Shown: positions 15,737 to 24,150, counted from the first letter of the stretch. The stretch is DNA of 40,274 nucleotides from Alphaproteobacteria bacterium (GCA_009377375.1 WHUE01000021.1:5396-45669), one strand, 5' to 3'. Notes: generated from the sequence alone by a model not told the origin. Numbers and translations are program-made.

Positions 15737-15745
15737 GACACTACC
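15730..15745 (-). repeat. Right terminal inverted repeat
   Basis: AAATTAGGACACTACC, the exact reverse complement of 14294-14309. The transposase fragment's TAG stop (15734-15736) is inside it. Confidence 0.9.
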
Positions 15746-15753
15746 GCCGGGCG
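15746..15753. repeat. Target site duplication, right copy (GCCGGGCG)
   Basis: Identical to 14286-14293 and directly adjoining the right terminal repeat. Confidence 0.85.
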
Positions 15754-15786
15754 ATGCCGGTTTTAGCGACCGGCGCCGAGCCGTGC

Positions 15787-16764
15787 CTAGTCCATCAGCC
15801 CCCGCACCGCCGCCGCAATGCGCCCGGCATCGGGCCGCAGCGCGTCTTCCAGCACCGGGCTGGACGCGACATGGGAGGGCAGGCGGTTGACGCGCACCGG
15901 CGCCTTCTTCAGCAGGTCGAAGCCCTTCTCGGCCACCGTCGCCGCGATCTCCGAAGCGATGGAGCAGCGCGGCGCGCATTCGTCGGCGACCACCAACCGG
16001 CCGGTGCGCCCCACAGAGTTCAGGATCGCCTCCTGGTCCAGCGGCACGAGGCTGCGCAGGTCGATCACCTCCGCCTCGATCCCGTCGGCTGCCAGCGTCG
16101 CCGCCGCCGCCAGCGCGGCGACGACCTGGAGCGAGGCGGCGACGACAGTGACGTCCCTGCCCGGCCGCGCCACCGCCGCCTTGCCGAAGGGCACCGCGTG
16201 CTTCCCGTCCGGCACCGGGCCTTCGCGGCGCAGCAGCATCTGGTGGTCGAGGAACACCGTCGGGTTGTCGGAAAAGATCGCGGTCCGCATCAGCCCCTTC
16301 GCATCGGCGGGCGTGGACGGCATCGCGATTTCGATCCCCGGCGCGTTCCACAGCATCGCCTGCGGGCTCTGGCTGTGCTGGACGCCGCCGCCGCCGCGCA
16401 TCCCGTGGCGGATATGGATCACCAGCGGCGCGGTGACGCGGCCGTTGGACATGTAGTGCGCGCCGCCAGCCTCGTGGATGAGCTGGTCCCAGGCGCGGAA
16501 CAGGAAGCTGCCCGTGCCGATGGGCACGATGGGGCGCAGCCCGGCCATCGCCGCCCCGGTGGCGATGCCGACGATTCCGGCCTCCGAGATCGGCGGGTCG
16601 ACGATGCGGTCCGCGTGGCGGTCGCGCAGGCTGCCGAAATCGAGCTTGATGCCGCTGACCCCGCCCAGCGAGCCCCAGACCAGCGCGACGCGCTCGTCCT
16701 CGTCCATCGCCTCGACGATGGCGCCGAGCAGCGCCTCGGAATAGGTCATCGCGGTCTCGCTCAT
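15787..16764 (-). CDS. TPP-dependent dehydrogenase E1 component, beta subunit
   Basis: A 325-residue E1 beta of the pyruvate/branched-chain/acetoin dehydrogenase class. It begins MSETAMTYSEALLGAIVEAM and contains DPPISEAGIVGIATGAAMAG (the conserved Glu that activates TPP), HSQSPQAMLWNAPGIEIAMP, and the C-terminal transketolase-type EVIDLRSLVPLDQEAILNSV. It pairs with the alpha subunit, whose TGA overlaps this ATG as ATGA (16761-16764), so the two are coupled. No E2 or E3 gene is adjacent, so the complex must draw these from elsewhere, or the pair acts as an acetoin-type or stand-alone enzyme. The substrate is not decided by sequence. Confidence 0.92.
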   Translation of the reverse strand: MSETAMTYSEALLGAIVEAMDEDERVALVWGSLGGVSGIKLDFGSLRDRHADRIVDPPISEAGIVGIATGAAMAGLRPIVPIGTGSFLFRAWDQLIHEAGGAHYMSNGRVTAPLVIHIRHGMRGGGGVQHSQSPQAMLWNAPGIEIAMPSTPADAKGLMRTAIFSDNPTVFLDHQMLLRREGPVPDGKHAVPFGKAAVARPGRDVTVVAASLQVVAALAAAATLAADGIEAEVIDLRSLVPLDQEAILNSVGRTGRLVVADECAPRCSIASEIAATVAEKGFDLLKKAPVRVNRLPSHVASSPVLEDALRPDAGRIAAAVRGLMD

Positions 16765-17795
16765 CGCGCCGCCCCCGCCAGCACATGGTCCAGCGCCGTT
16801 GCCGGATCCGGCAACGGAGAGGCCAGCGCGGTCTCGCGCGCCGCCGCCATCCGCGCCCGCACCTGCGCGTCCATCGCCTGCAGCGCGGCCGCGTCCGCCG
16901 CGCCCAGTTCCAGCAGCCGCCGGGCAGCGCGCAGCACCGGGTCGTCCGCGGCGAACCACCCCCTGTGCTCGTTGCCGATCCTGCCCGCGTCCCAGGCCAT
17001 GGCGAGATCGGTCTCGCCGGTCGCCATCGTCGGGTACTGGCTCTGGTTGCCGGGCCAGCGGATGGTCAGCGCCTCGACGAAGACGGGCCCGCCGTCGCGG
17101 CGCACCCGGGCCAGCGCGTCGGCGGCCAGCGCGTCCACCGCCTCCAGGTCCGCGCCGTCCACCACATGCGTCGGGATGCCCAGCGCCTCCGGCACCGGCG
17201 AGACCCGCCCGCCCGGCAGGTAGGAGGTGTTGCTGCCGCCCTCCGCCCTGGTCAGCGCGCCCGGCGTGTTGTTCTCGCATACGAACAGGACCGGGATGCG
17301 CCAGAGCTGCGCGAGGTTGAGCGTCTCGAACACCACCCCCTCCTCGAACGCGCCGTCGCCGAAGAACCCGACGGAGACGCCGCCGGTCTTCAGCAGCTTC
17401 GCGCCGAACGCGGATCCCGCCGCCAGCGGCACCGCGCCGCCGACCAGCGCCGAGGTATGCGGCATGCCAATGGCCGGATCGGCGAGGTGGAACGTTCCCA
17501 GCCGCCCGCCGCCGATGCCGCCGGCGCGGCCCAGGATCTCGGCCAGCGCCGCCGCCGGATCGCCGCCGCGGGCCAGCAGGTGGCCGTGGTTGCGGTGGGT
17601 GGAGAAAATAGTGTCGCGCCCGGACAGATGGCCGATGACAGCCGCGCCCGTCGCCTCCTGGCCGATATAGAGGTGGTAATGGCCGCTGAAATGCCCCTCC
17701 GCGAACAGGGCGTAGACGACCTCCTCGAACCGCCTTGTCGCCAGCATCGTCCCGAAAAGCTCGAGAAGACGCGCCGGGCCGCCTGCCCCCGCCAT
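16761..17795 (-). CDS. TPP-dependent dehydrogenase E1 component, alpha subunit
   Basis: A 344-residue E1 alpha. It has the substrate loop STHRNHGHLLARGG, GTFHLADPAIGMPHTSALVG, and the TPP-Mg motif GDGAFEEGVVFETLNLA ending in the conserved Asn region CENN. These place it with pyruvate/acetoin/2-oxoisovalerate dehydrogenase alpha subunits, which decarboxylate a 2-oxoacid (or cleave acetoin) on TPP and pass the acyl group to lipoyl-E2. The frame is open further upstream, but the ATG at 17795 has GGGAGG seven bases before it and starts the family match. It is first of the pair, with the beta gene coupled by ATGA. Confidence 0.92.
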   Translation of the reverse strand: MAGAGGPARLLELFGTMLATRRFEEVVYALFAEGHFSGHYHLYIGQEATGAAVIGHLSGRDTIFSTHRNHGHLLARGGDPAAALAEILGRAGGIGGGRLGTFHLADPAIGMPHTSALVGGAVPLAAGSAFGAKLLKTGGVSVGFFGDGAFEEGVVFETLNLAQLWRIPVLFVCENNTPGALTRAEGGSNTSYLPGGRVSPVPEALGIPTHVVDGADLEAVDALAADALARVRRDGGPVFVEALTIRWPGNQSQYPTMATGETDLAMAWDAGRIGNEHRGWFAADDPVLRAARRLLELGAADAAALQAMDAQVRARMAAARETALASPLPDPATALDHVLAGAAR

Positions 17796-17952
17796 ATGCC
17801 TGCCTCCCTGATCGCTCGCCCGCGCGCCGGCGGAACGCTTGTCGTTGAAGCGCGAGTATGAGCCGCCGCGCGGCCGCATTCAACGGAGGGGCCGGAATCG
17901 CCGCGCCCGCGCCGCCGACAGGGAATCCGCCCGCCCTTGCGCCGGTCGTCGC

Positions 17953-18684
17953 ATGTTCCCTATGTCTTGTTCCGGATCAACCGACTCGCAGCCGCCGATG
18001 CCCGCTGGCGCAGCCCTGCCCCGTTTTCTCCGCCGGATCGCGATGCTGGTCGCCCTTGCCGCGCCACCGGCCGCCGGGGCGGGGGAAATCATGACCCAGG
18101 CGCCGCCGCGTCCCGAATCCACCAATCATTACCTTTTCTACCTGCACGGCGCCTATGTCGAGCGCCGCGGCTCCGACGAGCGCTACCGCTACCGGGAGAT
18201 ACTCCAGGCGCTGGCCGACAGGGGCTTCTCGGTGATCGGCGAGATCCGGGGGCCCGGGGCGGTCGACCGCTATGCCCGCGAACTGGCGGCGCAGGTCCGG
18301 CACCTGCTGGAATCCGGCGTGCCCTCCTGGCACATCTCGATCGCCGGGCATTCGCGCGGCGGGTTCATCGCGCTGGTCGCCGCCGCGGAGCTCCGCATGC
18401 GCGACCTTCGCTACGGCATCATGGCCGCCTGCGGCCGCGAAGGCAGCCTGTACCACCGCCCCTATCTGCGCTTCGTCGAGCAGAAGGCGAGGGCCATCGG
18501 CGGCCGTTTTCTGGTGATGTGGGATGCCGGCGACCCCGAAGCCGGTCCCTGCGACCTGGCGCTGAACGAGGCCCGCGCGCCGTATGAGAACAAGACGCTG
18601 GCGACCGGCCGGGGAGAGCAGCTTTTCCACCGCCCGGACAGCGCCTGGATCGATCCCCTGGTCGCCTTCCTGCGCGCGCGCTAG
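17953..18684 (+). CDS. Secreted-type alpha/beta hydrolase
   Basis: Up to 243 residues. The hydrophobic stretch RRIAMLVALAAPPAAGAG looks like a signal peptide; the later ATG at 17998 would give a normal-length one, while 17953 is the first ATG of the frame with weak support, so the start is uncertain. The body has NHYLFYLHGAYVE (oxyanion strand), a helix-rich middle, and the nucleophile elbow GHSRGG. A late His in QLFHRPDSAWIDPL may complete the triad. The chain is short for an esterase and has no recognised specific substrate; a periplasmic hydrolase is the safest reading. Its TAG overlaps the CTA stop of the convergent flavoprotein gene (18681-18684). Confidence 0.65.
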   Translation: MFPMSCSGSTDSQPPMPAGAALPRFLRRIAMLVALAAPPAAGAGEIMTQAPPRPESTNHYLFYLHGAYVERRGSDERYRYREILQALADRGFSVIGEIRGPGAVDRYARELAAQVRHLLESGVPSWHISIAGHSRGGFIALVAAAELRMRDLRYGIMAACGREGSLYHRPYLRFVEQKARAIGGRFLVMWDAGDPEAGPCDLALNEARAPYENKTLATGRGEQLFHRPDSAWIDPLVAFLRAR

Positions 18685-19880
18685 AGATTCTCCACCGCCG
18701 CCACGTCGTAATCGTACAGCCAGGCGCCGTAGAGCGGGGCGGTCTTGCGGCCCAGCCGATCGCGCAGCATCAGCCGCAGGTCCCGCCTGAAGCGGGCGAA
18801 GGGCGAGGCGAGATGGTTCTCCCGCGCCCGCTCGCGCGCGCCGAGCTGCGCCCGACGGGTGCGCGGCATGCGAGCGCGCTCGTAGGCGCGGAGCGCGGCG
18901 GCGGGATCGTCTCCCAGCCGGGCGACCGCCTCGCCCAGCACGCAGCCGTCCTCCACCGCCATCCCCGCCCCCTGCGCCAGATAGGGCAGCATGGGGTGCG
19001 CGGCATCGCCGAGCAGGGTGATGCCGCCGCGGCCCCATTCGTCCAGCGGGTCGCGGTCGTATAGCGCCCATTTGTAGTAACGCTCGCTGGATTCGAACAG
19101 CCGCAGCAGCGAGGCGTTCCAGCGCGCATAGGTCTCCGTCAGCTCCGACCGCTCGCATTCCTGGGTCCAGGATTCGCCCGTCCACGCCTCGCTGTCGTAA
19201 TGGGCGACGAAGTTCACCAGCGCGCCGCCGCGCACCAGGTAATGCACAACGTGGCCGTGCGGTCCCCACCACGCCGTCATGTCGCGGCCGAAATCGCTGC
19301 CGGCCACCGCCTCCACCGGCACCAGCCCGCGCCAGCAGACGCAGCCGGTGAAGCGCGGCGCGTCGGCGCCGAACAGGCTTTCCCGCACCGCCGAATGGAT
19401 GCCGTCCGCGCCGACGACGATGTCGGCCTCGACCGCGCTGCCGTCCGCGAACCGGGCGGCGGCGACCGCGCCGCGCTGCTCGACGCCGGTGCAGGCGGCG
19501 CCGAAGGACAGGAGGCTCTCCGGCAGGGCGCGCAGGAAAACCTCGACCATGTCCGCCCGGTGGATAGTCAGGAACCCGGCGTCGAAGCGCCGTGCGATGG
19601 CATCGCCGCGCTGCTGGCGCAGGATGACGCGGCCGCTGCGCCAGTTGCGGATGATCTGCTGGCCGGTCTGCACGCCGACCGCCACGGCCGCATCCTCGAC
19701 CCCCAGCGCGCGGAACGCCTTGAGCGCGTTGGGCCCAAGGTTGAGCCCGGCGCCGATATCGCCCGGCGCGGCGGACTGCTCGAATACCGCCGCCTCGAGG
19801 CCGCGCCGGTGCAGCGCCAGCGCGGCCGCCAGCCCGCCGATCCCGCCGCCGACGATCGCGACCTTCGGTTTCCGTCCCAT
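18681..19880 (-). CDS. FAD-dependent aromatic hydroxylase (salicylate / 3-hydroxybenzoate type)
   Basis: A 399-residue class A flavin monooxygenase. FAD motifs are IVGGGIGGLAAALALHRRG near the start, the central GADGIHSAVRE (DG motif), and GDAAHPMLPYLAQGAGMAVE (GD motif). The ending TAPLYGAWLYDYDV resembles the C-terminus of 3-hydroxybenzoate 6-hydroxylases and salicylate hydroxylases. Such enzymes use NAD(P)H and O2 to hydroxylate a phenolic acid; 3-hydroxybenzoate would give gentisate, the substrate class of the bicupin enzyme at 8570. Salicylate to catechol is equally possible from sequence. The ATG at 19880 begins the FAD domain, with only a weak ribosome binding site. It is divergent from the cupin gene at 20020. 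Confidence 0.85.
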   Translation of the reverse strand: MGRKPKVAIVGGGIGGLAAALALHRRGLEAAVFEQSAAPGDIGAGLNLGPNALKAFRALGVEDAAVAVGVQTGQQIIRNWRSGRVILRQQRGDAIARRFDAGFLTIHRADMVEVFLRALPESLLSFGAACTGVEQRGAVAAARFADGSAVEADIVVGADGIHSAVRESLFGADAPRFTGCVCWRGLVPVEAVAGSDFGRDMTAWWGPHGHVVHYLVRGGALVNFVAHYDSEAWTGESWTQECERSELTETYARWNASLLRLFESSERYYKWALYDRDPLDEWGRGGITLLGDAAHPMLPYLAQGAGMAVEDGCVLGEAVARLGDDPAAALRAYERARMPRTRRAQLGARERARENHLASPFARFRRDLRLMLRDRLGRKTAPLYGAWLYDYDVAAVENL

Positions 19881-19972
19881 GTTCCGATGGTGGCTCGAAT
19901 GCGGCGCAGGCGCAATCCGGCCGGCTGGCGGACATCGGTTTCCGCCTGCTTTCGCGCCCGGCAGCGCCGCGC

Positions 19973-19978
19973 TAGACT
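19973..19978 (+). promoter_or_regulatory. Possible -10 box of the cupin/TauD operon
   Basis: GCTAGACTG contains TAGACT 42 bp before the ATG, the same hexamer seen before the gene at 8570. The -35 is weak. Confidence 0.3.
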
Positions 19979-20019
19979 GCGTCCCGTTCCGAACCGCGAC
20001 GGATAACGAGGACCGCGCC

Positions 20020-20553
20020 ATGAGCCATTCGTTCGAGACGTTCTGCGCCGATTGCCGCAGCGCACTGAAGGCCGACCCCGGCCCCGCCGGGCATGACAGG
20101 GTGCGCCGCAACCTGGAGGCGCTGCTCAAGGATCCGGATTTTCTCGCCGCCCATTGCGGGTCCGGGGCGAAGCCCGGCATCCGCACGATCTACAAGGACG
20201 AGGAGACCGGCTTCAACGTGCTGGTCCATATCTACGAGAAAGGCAAGTCCGGCCCGCCGCACGATCACGGTGCGAGCTGGGCGGTCTACGGCCAGGCCGC
20301 GGGCTGGACCGACATGACGCTGTGGAAGCGCCTCGATTCCAGCAACGACGATGCCCGGGCCGAGCTGAAGAAGGACCGCACCTTCCGGCTGGAACCCGGC
20401 ATGGCCGGCACGTTCGAGATCGGCCAGATCCATTCCATCCATTTTCCGGACGGGGCGCAGTTCGTCCGCGTCACCGGCACCGACCTCGACGCGATCCCGA
20501 CCAGACGGTTCGATCCGGAGAAGCAGACGGCGGCGGTCGGCAGCCGTCTGTAG
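20020..20553 (+). CDS. Cupin protein, cysteine-dioxygenase-like
   Basis: Encodes 177 residues. The centre GPPHDHGASWAVYGQAAGWT carries the HxH metal motif of the CDO-type cupins, and a later GQIHSIHFPDG supplies further His residues. The CDO-type fold uses Fe(II) and O2 on thiol substrates, but the conserved cysteine-binding residues cannot be verified by eye, so only the fold-level call is safe. CGAGGA seven bases before the ATG supports the start. The TauD/TfdA-type dioxygenase gene follows 28 bp later on the same strand with its own AAGGAG, so they form a two-gene operon of iron oxygenase-fold proteins. Confidence 0.75.
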   Translation: MSHSFETFCADCRSALKADPGPAGHDRVRRNLEALLKDPDFLAAHCGSGAKPGIRTIYKDEETGFNVLVHIYEKGKSGPPHDHGASWAVYGQAAGWTDMTLWKRLDSSNDDARAELKKDRTFRLEPGMAGTFEIGQIHSIHFPDGAQFVRVTGTDLDAIPTRRFDPEKQTAAVGSRL

Positions 20554-20581
20554 GCATCGCCATCGGGAGAAGGAGCCCGCC

Positions 20582-21424
20582 ATGACAACGCTTGCGATCA
20601 ACGTCGAACCCATGTCGCCCGCCATCGGCGCCCGCATCCGCGGCATCGACTGGCGCGAGGAGGTGGACGAGGCGACGGCCCGGGCCGTCCACGACGCCTT
20701 CGTCCGCTATCACGTGCTGTGCTTCCCCGACCAGAAGATCACGCCGCAGGACCAGGTGCGTTTCGCCGGCATCTTCGGTCCGCCCGACGCGCGCTACCGG
20801 CCCCGCTCGGGCGAGAGCCTGGACGCCGCGCGCACCCGCGGCGTGATGCTGGTGTCCAATATCCGCAAGGACGGGGTGCCCATCGGCTCGCTGCCCGACG
20901 GCGAGATGATGTTCCATTCCGACGGGGCGCATCGCAACCCGCCCTACCGCGCGACCACGCTGTTCGCCATCAAGATTCCCTCGCGGGGCGGCGAGACGCT
21001 GTTCGCCAACCTGCAGGCGGCATACGCGGCGCTGGACGAGGAGACGAAGGCGCGGATCGACGGGCTGCAGGTGCGCAACATCTACAACTACGACCAGACC
21101 GACCGCGAAGGCACCCGCGAGGACGACCCCAACAATTCCGTCGGCACCCATGCGCTGGTGAAGGCGCACCCGGATTCGGGGGTGAAGTCGCTCTATCTGT
21201 CACGGCTGATGACCCGCTACGTGGTGGGGATGGACCGTGCGGAGTCGGACGCGCTGCTGGACCGGCTGTTCGACCATATAGAGCGGCCGGAATTCGTCCA
21301 CGCCCATGCCTGGACGCCGGGCGACCTGGTGATCTGGGACAACCGCTGCACCAACCACGCCCGCAACGACTTCCCCGCCGAGCCCCGCCTGCTGCGCCGC
21401 TACACGATCAGCGAACCGGCATAG
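20582..21424 (+). CDS. TauD/TfdA-family 2-oxoglutarate dioxygenase
   Basis: A 280-residue Fe(II)/2-oxoglutarate enzyme of TauD/TfdA length. The iron site is H112-x-D114 in MFHSDGA plus the distal His259 in WDNRCTNHARNDF. Arg272/273 in LLRRYTI near the C-terminus would bind the 2-oxoglutarate carboxylate. The N-terminal IGARIRGIDW is typical of the family. Substrates in this family range from taurine and alkylsulfates to phenoxyacetates and are not predictable here. AAGGAG six bases before the ATG gives a firm start. It is second in the operon with the CDO-like cupin. Confidence 0.9.
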   Translation: MTTLAINVEPMSPAIGARIRGIDWREEVDEATARAVHDAFVRYHVLCFPDQKITPQDQVRFAGIFGPPDARYRPRSGESLDAARTRGVMLVSNIRKDGVPIGSLPDGEMMFHSDGAHRNPPYRATTLFAIKIPSRGGETLFANLQAAYAALDEETKARIDGLQVRNIYNYDQTDREGTREDDPNNSVGTHALVKAHPDSGVKSLYLSRLMTRYVVGMDRAESDALLDRLFDHIERPEFVHAHAWTPGDLVIWDNRCTNHARNDFPAEPRLLRRYTISEPA

Positions 21425-21456
21425 CCGGCGGGCTTATACGGGTTCATCGGGGACGC

Positions 21457-22245
21457 TCACCGCCCCTCGAGGAACTCCACCAGCGCCTTGTTGAAGACGG
21501 TCGGGTTCTCGAGGTTCGAGATATGACCGGCCGACGGGATCAGCACGTGGTGCGCGCCGGGGATGGCCTTCGCTGTCTCCGCCAGCGCCTCGGGCGGGGC
21601 GCCCTTGTCCTCGGCGCCGCCGATGATCAGCGTGCGGATCTTGATCTCGCCCAGCCGCGCGCCGAAGGACAGCGTCTTCAGCGCCTCGCAGCAGCCGGCA
21701 TGGCCCACCGGGTCGGTGCTGCGGATCATCGCGCGCACCTTGTCGAGCACGGGGATGTTCGCTTTCACCGAGGCCGGGGTGAACCAGCGCGCGATGGTCA
21801 GATCCACCAGTGCCTCCATGCCCTCTTCCGCGGCGACGTCGATGCGGTGCTGGAAATAGGCCTGATAGTCCGGCGGCGCGTCGGGCCGCGAGTCGCAGGC
21901 GATGAGGCTCAGCAGCCGGTCGCCATGGTCCTGGGCCAGCCCGTACCCCATCATCCCGCCGATGGAGAGCCCGCACCAGTGCGTCTGCTTGGCGCCCACA
22001 TGATCCAGCAGCGCGAGCGCGTCGTCGATAATCATCGGGAAAGTGTAGGGGCCGGGCGGCGAATCGGACTGGCCCATGCCGCGCAGGTCGTAGCGGAGGA
22101 TGCGGTAATTGCCCTTGAGCAGCGCCGCCTGATCGTCCCACAGCGTCAGGTTGTTGCAGAGCGCGTGGGAGAAGGTGATCCAGGGCTTGCCCTCGGTTCC
22201 CGACACCTCATAGTTGATCTCGATCCCGTTGACCTTTGCCCTCAC
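21457..22245 (-). CDS. Alpha/beta hydrolase, 3-oxoadipate enol-lactonase-type
   Basis: A 262-residue hydrolase. It opens with VNGIEINYEVSG, followed by FSHALCNNLTLWDDQ (oxyanion loop), YDLRGMGQSDSPPGPYTF, the nucleophile elbow GLSIGGMMG, IIGGAEDKGAPPE with the acid, and SAGHISNLENP with the catalytic His. The arrangement and length match PcaD-type 3-oxoadipate enol-lactonases, but no other beta-ketoadipate gene is present, so a related ester or lactone is possible. The start is GTG at 22245, chosen because AAGGAG lies six bases before it; an ATG 84 bp further up encodes an unlikely Arg/Pro-rich extension. Confidence 0.85.
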   Translation of the reverse strand: MRAKVNGIEINYEVSGTEGKPWITFSHALCNNLTLWDDQAALLKGNYRILRYDLRGMGQSDSPPGPYTFPMIIDDALALLDHVGAKQTHWCGLSIGGMMGYGLAQDHGDRLLSLIACDSRPDAPPDYQAYFQHRIDVAAEEGMEALVDLTIARWFTPASVKANIPVLDKVRAMIRSTDPVGHAGCCEALKTLSFGARLGEIKIRTLIIGGAEDKGAPPEALAETAKAIPGAHHVLIPSAGHISNLENPTVFNKALVEFLEGR

Positions 22246-22478
22246 GGCACTCTCCTTGTCCTCATTGCGCGGCAGGCGGCGCGGACGCCGCCGGCTGTTC
22301 GGCGCTTCTAGACCAGCCGGCGCCTGCATGTCCAGCCCCGGCGGCGACGGCCGGAGCGGCCTGCGCCAATCTGTCCACCCCGGCGCGGTTGCCTTGGGCG
22401 CGGCGGTTCTTTAAGTGGTGAGAGACGGGCGGGCAGGACCGCGCCGCGCCCCCGACAGATTTGCGAAAGGCCGACCCC

Positions 22479-24059
22479 ATGAGCACCGCGAAGAAGGATA
22501 CCGCGTCCCCAGCCGTCTCGGAGCAGGTTCGGGACCTGCGCGGCGCCATCGACTGGCTGCGCGACCAGGGCGACCTGGTGGAGACGGACAAGGAGGTGGA
22601 TCCCGACCTCGAGATTATCACGCTCCAGAAGCATTTCGACGGCGGCTGCCCGATCCTGTTCAACAACGTCAAGGGCAAGCCGAACCACCGCGTCGTGACC
22701 AACCTGTTTTCCGACGCGAAGGTGGTCAACAAGATGTTCGGCTGGGCCGACGACCGCGACCGCACCATCAAGCTGGCCGAGGCGCTCCGCAAGCCGATCA
22801 GGCCGGTCATGATCGACAGCAAGGACGCGCCCTGCCACGAGGTGGTGATCGAGCGCCCCAACGACGTAAACCAGTACCTGGTTCCCGCGCGCCACACCGA
22901 ATACGATTCCGAGCTGACCATCGGTTCCGGCATTCGCTGCGTCTCGGGCGACTATTTCGAGGGCGGCACCGATCTCGGCTACAACCGCATGAACTTCCGC
23001 TGGGGCGATGTCGGCACGTTCCAGATCTCGCCCGGCTCGCATATGTGGCAGGTCGTGTCCAAGCATTACCGCGACGACCAGCCGGTGCCGATCACCATCT
23101 GCTTCGGCGTACCGCCGGCGTGCACCCTGCTGGCCGGGGCCGGGTTCGACTACGTCATCCTGCCGCAGGGCTGCGACGAAATCGGCGTCGCCGGCGCGGT
23201 GCAGGGCGCGCCGGTGCGCATGGTAAAGGCGCGCACGGTGGACGCCATGGCCATCGCCGACGCCGAGATCGTGCTGGAAGGCTACGTCAACCCGCGCGAC
23301 CGCCGCTTCGAGACGGCGGAGGCCGAAGCGACCGGCGAGCAGGGCAAGTTCCACTTCCACCCGGAGTGGTCCGGCTACATGGGCAAGGCCTATAAGGCGC
23401 CCACCTTCCACTGCACCGGCGTCACCATGCGCAAGCCGGAGAGCAAGCCCATCGTCTTCGTCCTCGGCGTGCACATGATGGACGAGGCCAATATCGATAC
23501 GATGATCCGCGAGGCCTACATCTACGAGCTGTGCCACCGCATGCAGCCGGGCATCGTGCAGGACGTGAACATCCCCTACTCGATGACCGACTGGGGCGGC
23601 GCGATCATCCAGGTGAAGAAGCGGAGCGCCATCGACGAGGGCTGGCAGCGCAACTTCATGGCCGCCATCCTCGCCACCTCGCAGGGGATGCGGCTCTGCA
23701 TCGCCGTGTCGGAGGATACCGACCTCTACGACATGGACGACATCATGTGGTGCCTGACCACCCGGGTGAACCCGCACACCGACATCATCAACCCGCTGCC
23801 GGGCGGGCGCGGCCAGACCTTCATGCCGGCCGAGCGCATGACCGCGGGCGGGCGCGAATGGACCGCGTCCAACACCCGCTTCGAAGGCGGCATGGGCATC
23901 GACGCCACAGTGCCGTTCGGCTACGAGGACGCCTTCCTGCGCCCGCAATATCCCATCGGGAAGGTGAACCCGGAGGACTTTTTCTCGAAGAAGGACATCG
24001 AGAACATGAAGTCCCGCATGCACGGCTGGGTGCTCTCGCTGGCCCGCACGGGGCGGTGA
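22479..24059 (+). CDS. UbiD-family (prenylated-FMN) decarboxylase
   Basis: A 526-residue UbiD-type enzyme. Typical stretches are DLRGAIDWLRDQGDLVETDK at the start, GGCPILFNNVKG, ICFGVPPACTLLAGAG, and DAEIVLEGYVNPRDRR, whose Glu and Arg are in the region that holds the conserved E-R-E active-site residues. Family members decarboxylate (or carboxylate) aromatic and alpha,beta-unsaturated acids with prenylated FMN. The cofactor-making UbiX partner is not in the window. The frame opens at a TTG (22461), but the ATG at 22479 with AAAGG eight bases before it is preferred. Neighbouring aromatic-acid genes suggest a hydroxybenzoate-like substrate, which is inference. Confidence 0.9.
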   Translation: MSTAKKDTASPAVSEQVRDLRGAIDWLRDQGDLVETDKEVDPDLEIITLQKHFDGGCPILFNNVKGKPNHRVVTNLFSDAKVVNKMFGWADDRDRTIKLAEALRKPIRPVMIDSKDAPCHEVVIERPNDVNQYLVPARHTEYDSELTIGSGIRCVSGDYFEGGTDLGYNRMNFRWGDVGTFQISPGSHMWQVVSKHYRDDQPVPITICFGVPPACTLLAGAGFDYVILPQGCDEIGVAGAVQGAPVRMVKARTVDAMAIADAEIVLEGYVNPRDRRFETAEAEATGEQGKFHFHPEWSGYMGKAYKAPTFHCTGVTMRKPESKPIVFVLGVHMMDEANIDTMIREAYIYELCHRMQPGIVQDVNIPYSMTDWGGAIIQVKKRSAIDEGWQRNFMAAILATSQGMRLCIAVSEDTDLYDMDDIMWCLTTRVNPHTDIINPLPGGRGQTFMPAERMTAGGREWTASNTRFEGGMGIDATVPFGYEDAFLRPQYPIGKVNPEDFFSKKDIENMKSRMHGWVLSLARTGR

Positions 24060-24080
24060 TTTAACGCCCTCCGCCTCCGG

Positions 24081-24120
24081 ACTTGAGCCGGGGTGGCAGC
24101 CACACAAAGGTTGTCACCCC
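24081..24120. repeat. REP-like half repeat forming a hairpin
   Basis: GCCGGGGTGGCAGCC (from 24088) pairs, with two mismatches, with GGTTGTCACCCCGGC (up to 24122) across a short loop. It is a third, imperfect copy of the repeat flanking the GIY-YIG gene, in the opposite orientation to the copy at 24113. Confidence 0.6.
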
Positions 24121-24140
24121 GGCCTTGAGCCGGGGTCCAG
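24113..24140 (+). repeat. REP-like palindromic repeat, left copy
   Basis: A 28-bp sequence starting GTCACCCCGGCCTTGAGCCG is the exact reverse complement of 24460-24487. Beyond the 28 bp the copies still agree partly (ACAAAG.GG.TGTCACC). The core CCGGCCTTGAGCCGG is itself partly palindromic. Confidence 0.9.
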
Positions 24141-24150
24141 CCGAACCGCG

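Larger units (their letters stand above)
14294..15745. mobile_element. Non-autonomous IS1-type element with cargo (1452 bp)
   Basis: Bounded by a perfect 16-bp terminal inverted repeat (14294-14309 and 15730-15745) with an exact 8-bp direct repeat outside. The right end encodes only the C-terminal part of an IS1-type transposase, whose stop codon lies inside the right repeat. The rest is clearly more AT-rich than the surroundings and holds two small minus-strand genes and pieces of a DUF262/DUF1524 gene. With no N-terminal transposase region, movement would need a transposase supplied in trans. It inserted between the TctC-type gene and the E1 beta gene without breaking either. Family assignment rests on the transposase C-terminus. 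Confidence 0.8.
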
